In this document: piece after piece, positions 5,847-6,789 of the stretch
How positions within the stretch are numbered: the first letter of the stretch is position 1
Layout of the letters: each line of letters starts with the position of its first letter
Assembly (NCBI GenBank): GCA_003695505.1
Contig: RFIY01000177.1
Coordinates: 1-6,789 of the forward strand
From: Candidatus Dadabacteria bacterium
Lineage (GTDB): Bacteria; J088
DNA length: 6,789 nucleotides
Direction of reading: 5' to 3'
Notes under the pieces: model-generated
The model's input: only the letters and a program-made list of their open reading frames with translations
What the model was told of the DNA's origin: nothing
The model's database searches: none
Made by a program: the position numbers and the translations under genes

Positions 5847-5860
5847 GAGCAAATGCTCAT
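5845..5860. promoter_or_regulatory. Palindromic operator B, 7-bp arms (TetR-type)
   Basis: A perfect inverted repeat ATGAGCA (5845-5851), AA, TGCTCAT (5854-5860), differing in sequence from operator A. It overlaps the last bases of the predicted -10 and the start point of the acylase promoter and ends 15 bp before the start codon, consistent with repression. Confidence 0.7.
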
Positions 5861-5863
5861 GTT

Positions 5864-5870
5864 AAGGAGG
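5864..5870 (+). promoter_or_regulatory. Strong ribosome binding site of the acylase gene
   Basis: AAGGAGG is the full anti-16S complement, 5 nt before ATG 5876. It fixes the start and suggests efficient translation once transcription is allowed. Confidence 0.9.
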
Positions 5871-5875
5871 TCGAC

Positions 5876-6789
5876 ATGCAGCGATTGTTGATTGCGGCGG
5901 TTGTTGCCGTATTGCTGCCCGGTTGTGCCGTGTTTCGGCTCGCCGGCTATGCCATGCATCCCGACGTTCCCGTGGTGGTCGACGGGGAAGCTGTCCAGCT
6001 CGCCGGTCTGGAAGCGCCCGTGCACGTGACATTTTCAGCAGCCGGGCTGCCGCATATTCAGGCGGGTAACGAGCACGACCTGATGCTGGTGACCGGATGG
6101 TTGCAGGCGCGCGACCGCATGTTCCAGCTCGATCTGCTCCGGCATCTGGCGCGCGGCGAAGTCGCATCTCTGGTTGGCCTCGTCCCGTTTGGTGAGGGGA
6201 CCTCACTCGACCTCGACAAGCGCAATCGCGCGCTTGGCTTTGCACGCGCGACGACGCAGATGATCGAAAGCGTCAGCAAGCAGGAACGGGCGGCAGCGCA
6301 GGCCTTCGCCGACGGGATCAACGCGTGGATCGCGAGCGGGAAGACCGCGCTGGAACATCGTCTGCTCGGTGTCGACGAAATCCGCCGGTGGACGGTCGAG
6401 GACTCGATGGCCATCTACCGGATGCTGATGTTCAGCCTGTCCGGGAACCACGGGCAGGAATATCGCCGTCTGCTGATCGCCTGTCGCGCGGGCCTGGATG
6501 CGGTCGAAGAGGTCTGGCCGAGTCAGATCGCCTTTGGCGTTTATACGATGCCCGCGTTGCAGCAGCCGGCGAAAGTGCCGCCGACGATTTTGCCGGAAGT
6601 TGCCGATGCGCTGCGCGGCTGCCAGAACGCGCGCGAGCATCACGAACCCGCCGCGCGGGGTGCGGGATTGCCACGGCCGGTCGCCACGCAACTGGCCGCG
6701 CTCGCGACGCTGCTGCGCGATGGATTCACATCCAGCAACAACTGGGTTGTCAGCGGCGCATTGACGGCCAGCGGGAAACCGCTGGTCGC
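5876..6789 (+). CDS. Penicillin acylase family (Ntn hydrolase, S45) lipoprotein, 5' part (3' end outside window)
   Basis: The frame is open from ATG 5876 to the window edge, giving 304 residues of a protein whose family usually exceeds 700. The N-terminus is a lipoprotein signal (RLLIAAVVAVLLPGC, Cys17) with Ala after the cysteine, which by the E. coli sorting rule predicts outer-membrane anchoring facing the periplasm. The alpha-chain signature is clear at about 50-100: VTFSAAGLPHIQAGNEHDLMLVTGWLQARDRMFQLDLLRHLARGEVASLVG. The spacer region runs to about residue 286. SNNWVVSGALTASGKPLV then begins the beta chain, with Ser287 as the expected N-terminal nucleophile released by autocleavage between Ser286 and Ser287. 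Family members hydrolyse amide bonds of acylated substrates such as penicillins, acyl-homoserine lactones and acyl-amino acids. The substrate-binding beta chain is mostly outside the window, so specificity cannot be called. The gene diverges from the SRPBCC gene through shared control DNA. Confidence 0.93.
   Translation, partial: MQRLLIAAVVAVLLPGCAVFRLAGYAMHPDVPVVVDGEAVQLAGLEAPVHVTFSAAGLPHIQAGNEHDLMLVTGWLQARDRMFQLDLLRHLARGEVASLVGLVPFGEGTSLDLDKRNRALGFARATTQMIESVSKQERAAAQAFADGINAWIASGKTALEHRLLGVDEIRRWTVEDSMAIYRMLMFSLSGNHGQEYRRLLIACRAGLDAVEEVWPSQIAFGVYTMPALQQPAKVPPTILPEVADALRGCQNAREHHEPAARGAGLPRPVATQLAALATLLRDGFTSSNNWVVSGALTASGKPLV

Overview
The window reads as chromosomal DNA of a GC-rich Gram-negative bacterium, most likely a proteobacterium. 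Supporting signs are a strong Shine-Dalgarno sequence, Tat and lipoprotein signals, an ATGA-overlapped gene pair, and the protein families present. A gammaproteobacterium is my best guess, but nothing in the sequence fixes the genus. There are no tRNA or rRNA genes, no CRISPR array and no recognisable transposase.

Layout, left to right. (1) 1-519, + strand: the 3' end of a DHH/DHHA1 phosphoesterase gene. (2) 592-2759, + strand: a two-gene operon. It encodes a small Tat-exported putative lipoprotein and a GMC-family FAD oxidoreductase that overlaps it by 4 bp. The flavoprotein has no signal peptide but carries a C-x5-C-x3-C cluster, with the spacing reported for the [3Fe-4S] ligands of bacterial FAD-glucose dehydrogenase. 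The pair therefore looks like the catalytic and chaperone/export subunits of a periplasmic dehydrogenase, with no cytochrome subunit beside it. (3) 2850-3962, + strand: a DUF819-type multi-pass membrane protein. (4) 3963-4594: a gene-poor junction. It holds one possible small minus-strand gene (4032-4256) and a striking pair of 45-bp inverted repeats (4333-4377 and 4519-4563) around a 141-bp core. (5) 4595-5755, - strand: a two-domain protein, SRPBCC at the N-terminus and DUF5995-like at the C-terminus. (6) 5876 to the window end, + strand: the 5' part of a penicillin-acylase-family (Ntn hydrolase) lipoprotein gene, cut by the window edge shortly after the catalytic serine.

The last two genes diverge from a 120-bp intergenic region with a compact design. 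Two sigma70-like promoters stand back to back, their -35 boxes only 4 bp apart. Each has its own, different palindrome over the -10/+1 region: 9-bp arms on the minus-strand side and 7-bp arms on the plus-strand side. Both palindromes resemble TetR-family operators. This suggests two independently controlled genes whose promoters may compete for polymerase.

The three points most worth following up are the inverted-repeat element, the dual-operator divergent promoter, and the Tat-lipoprotein/GMC pair with its predicted iron-sulfur site.
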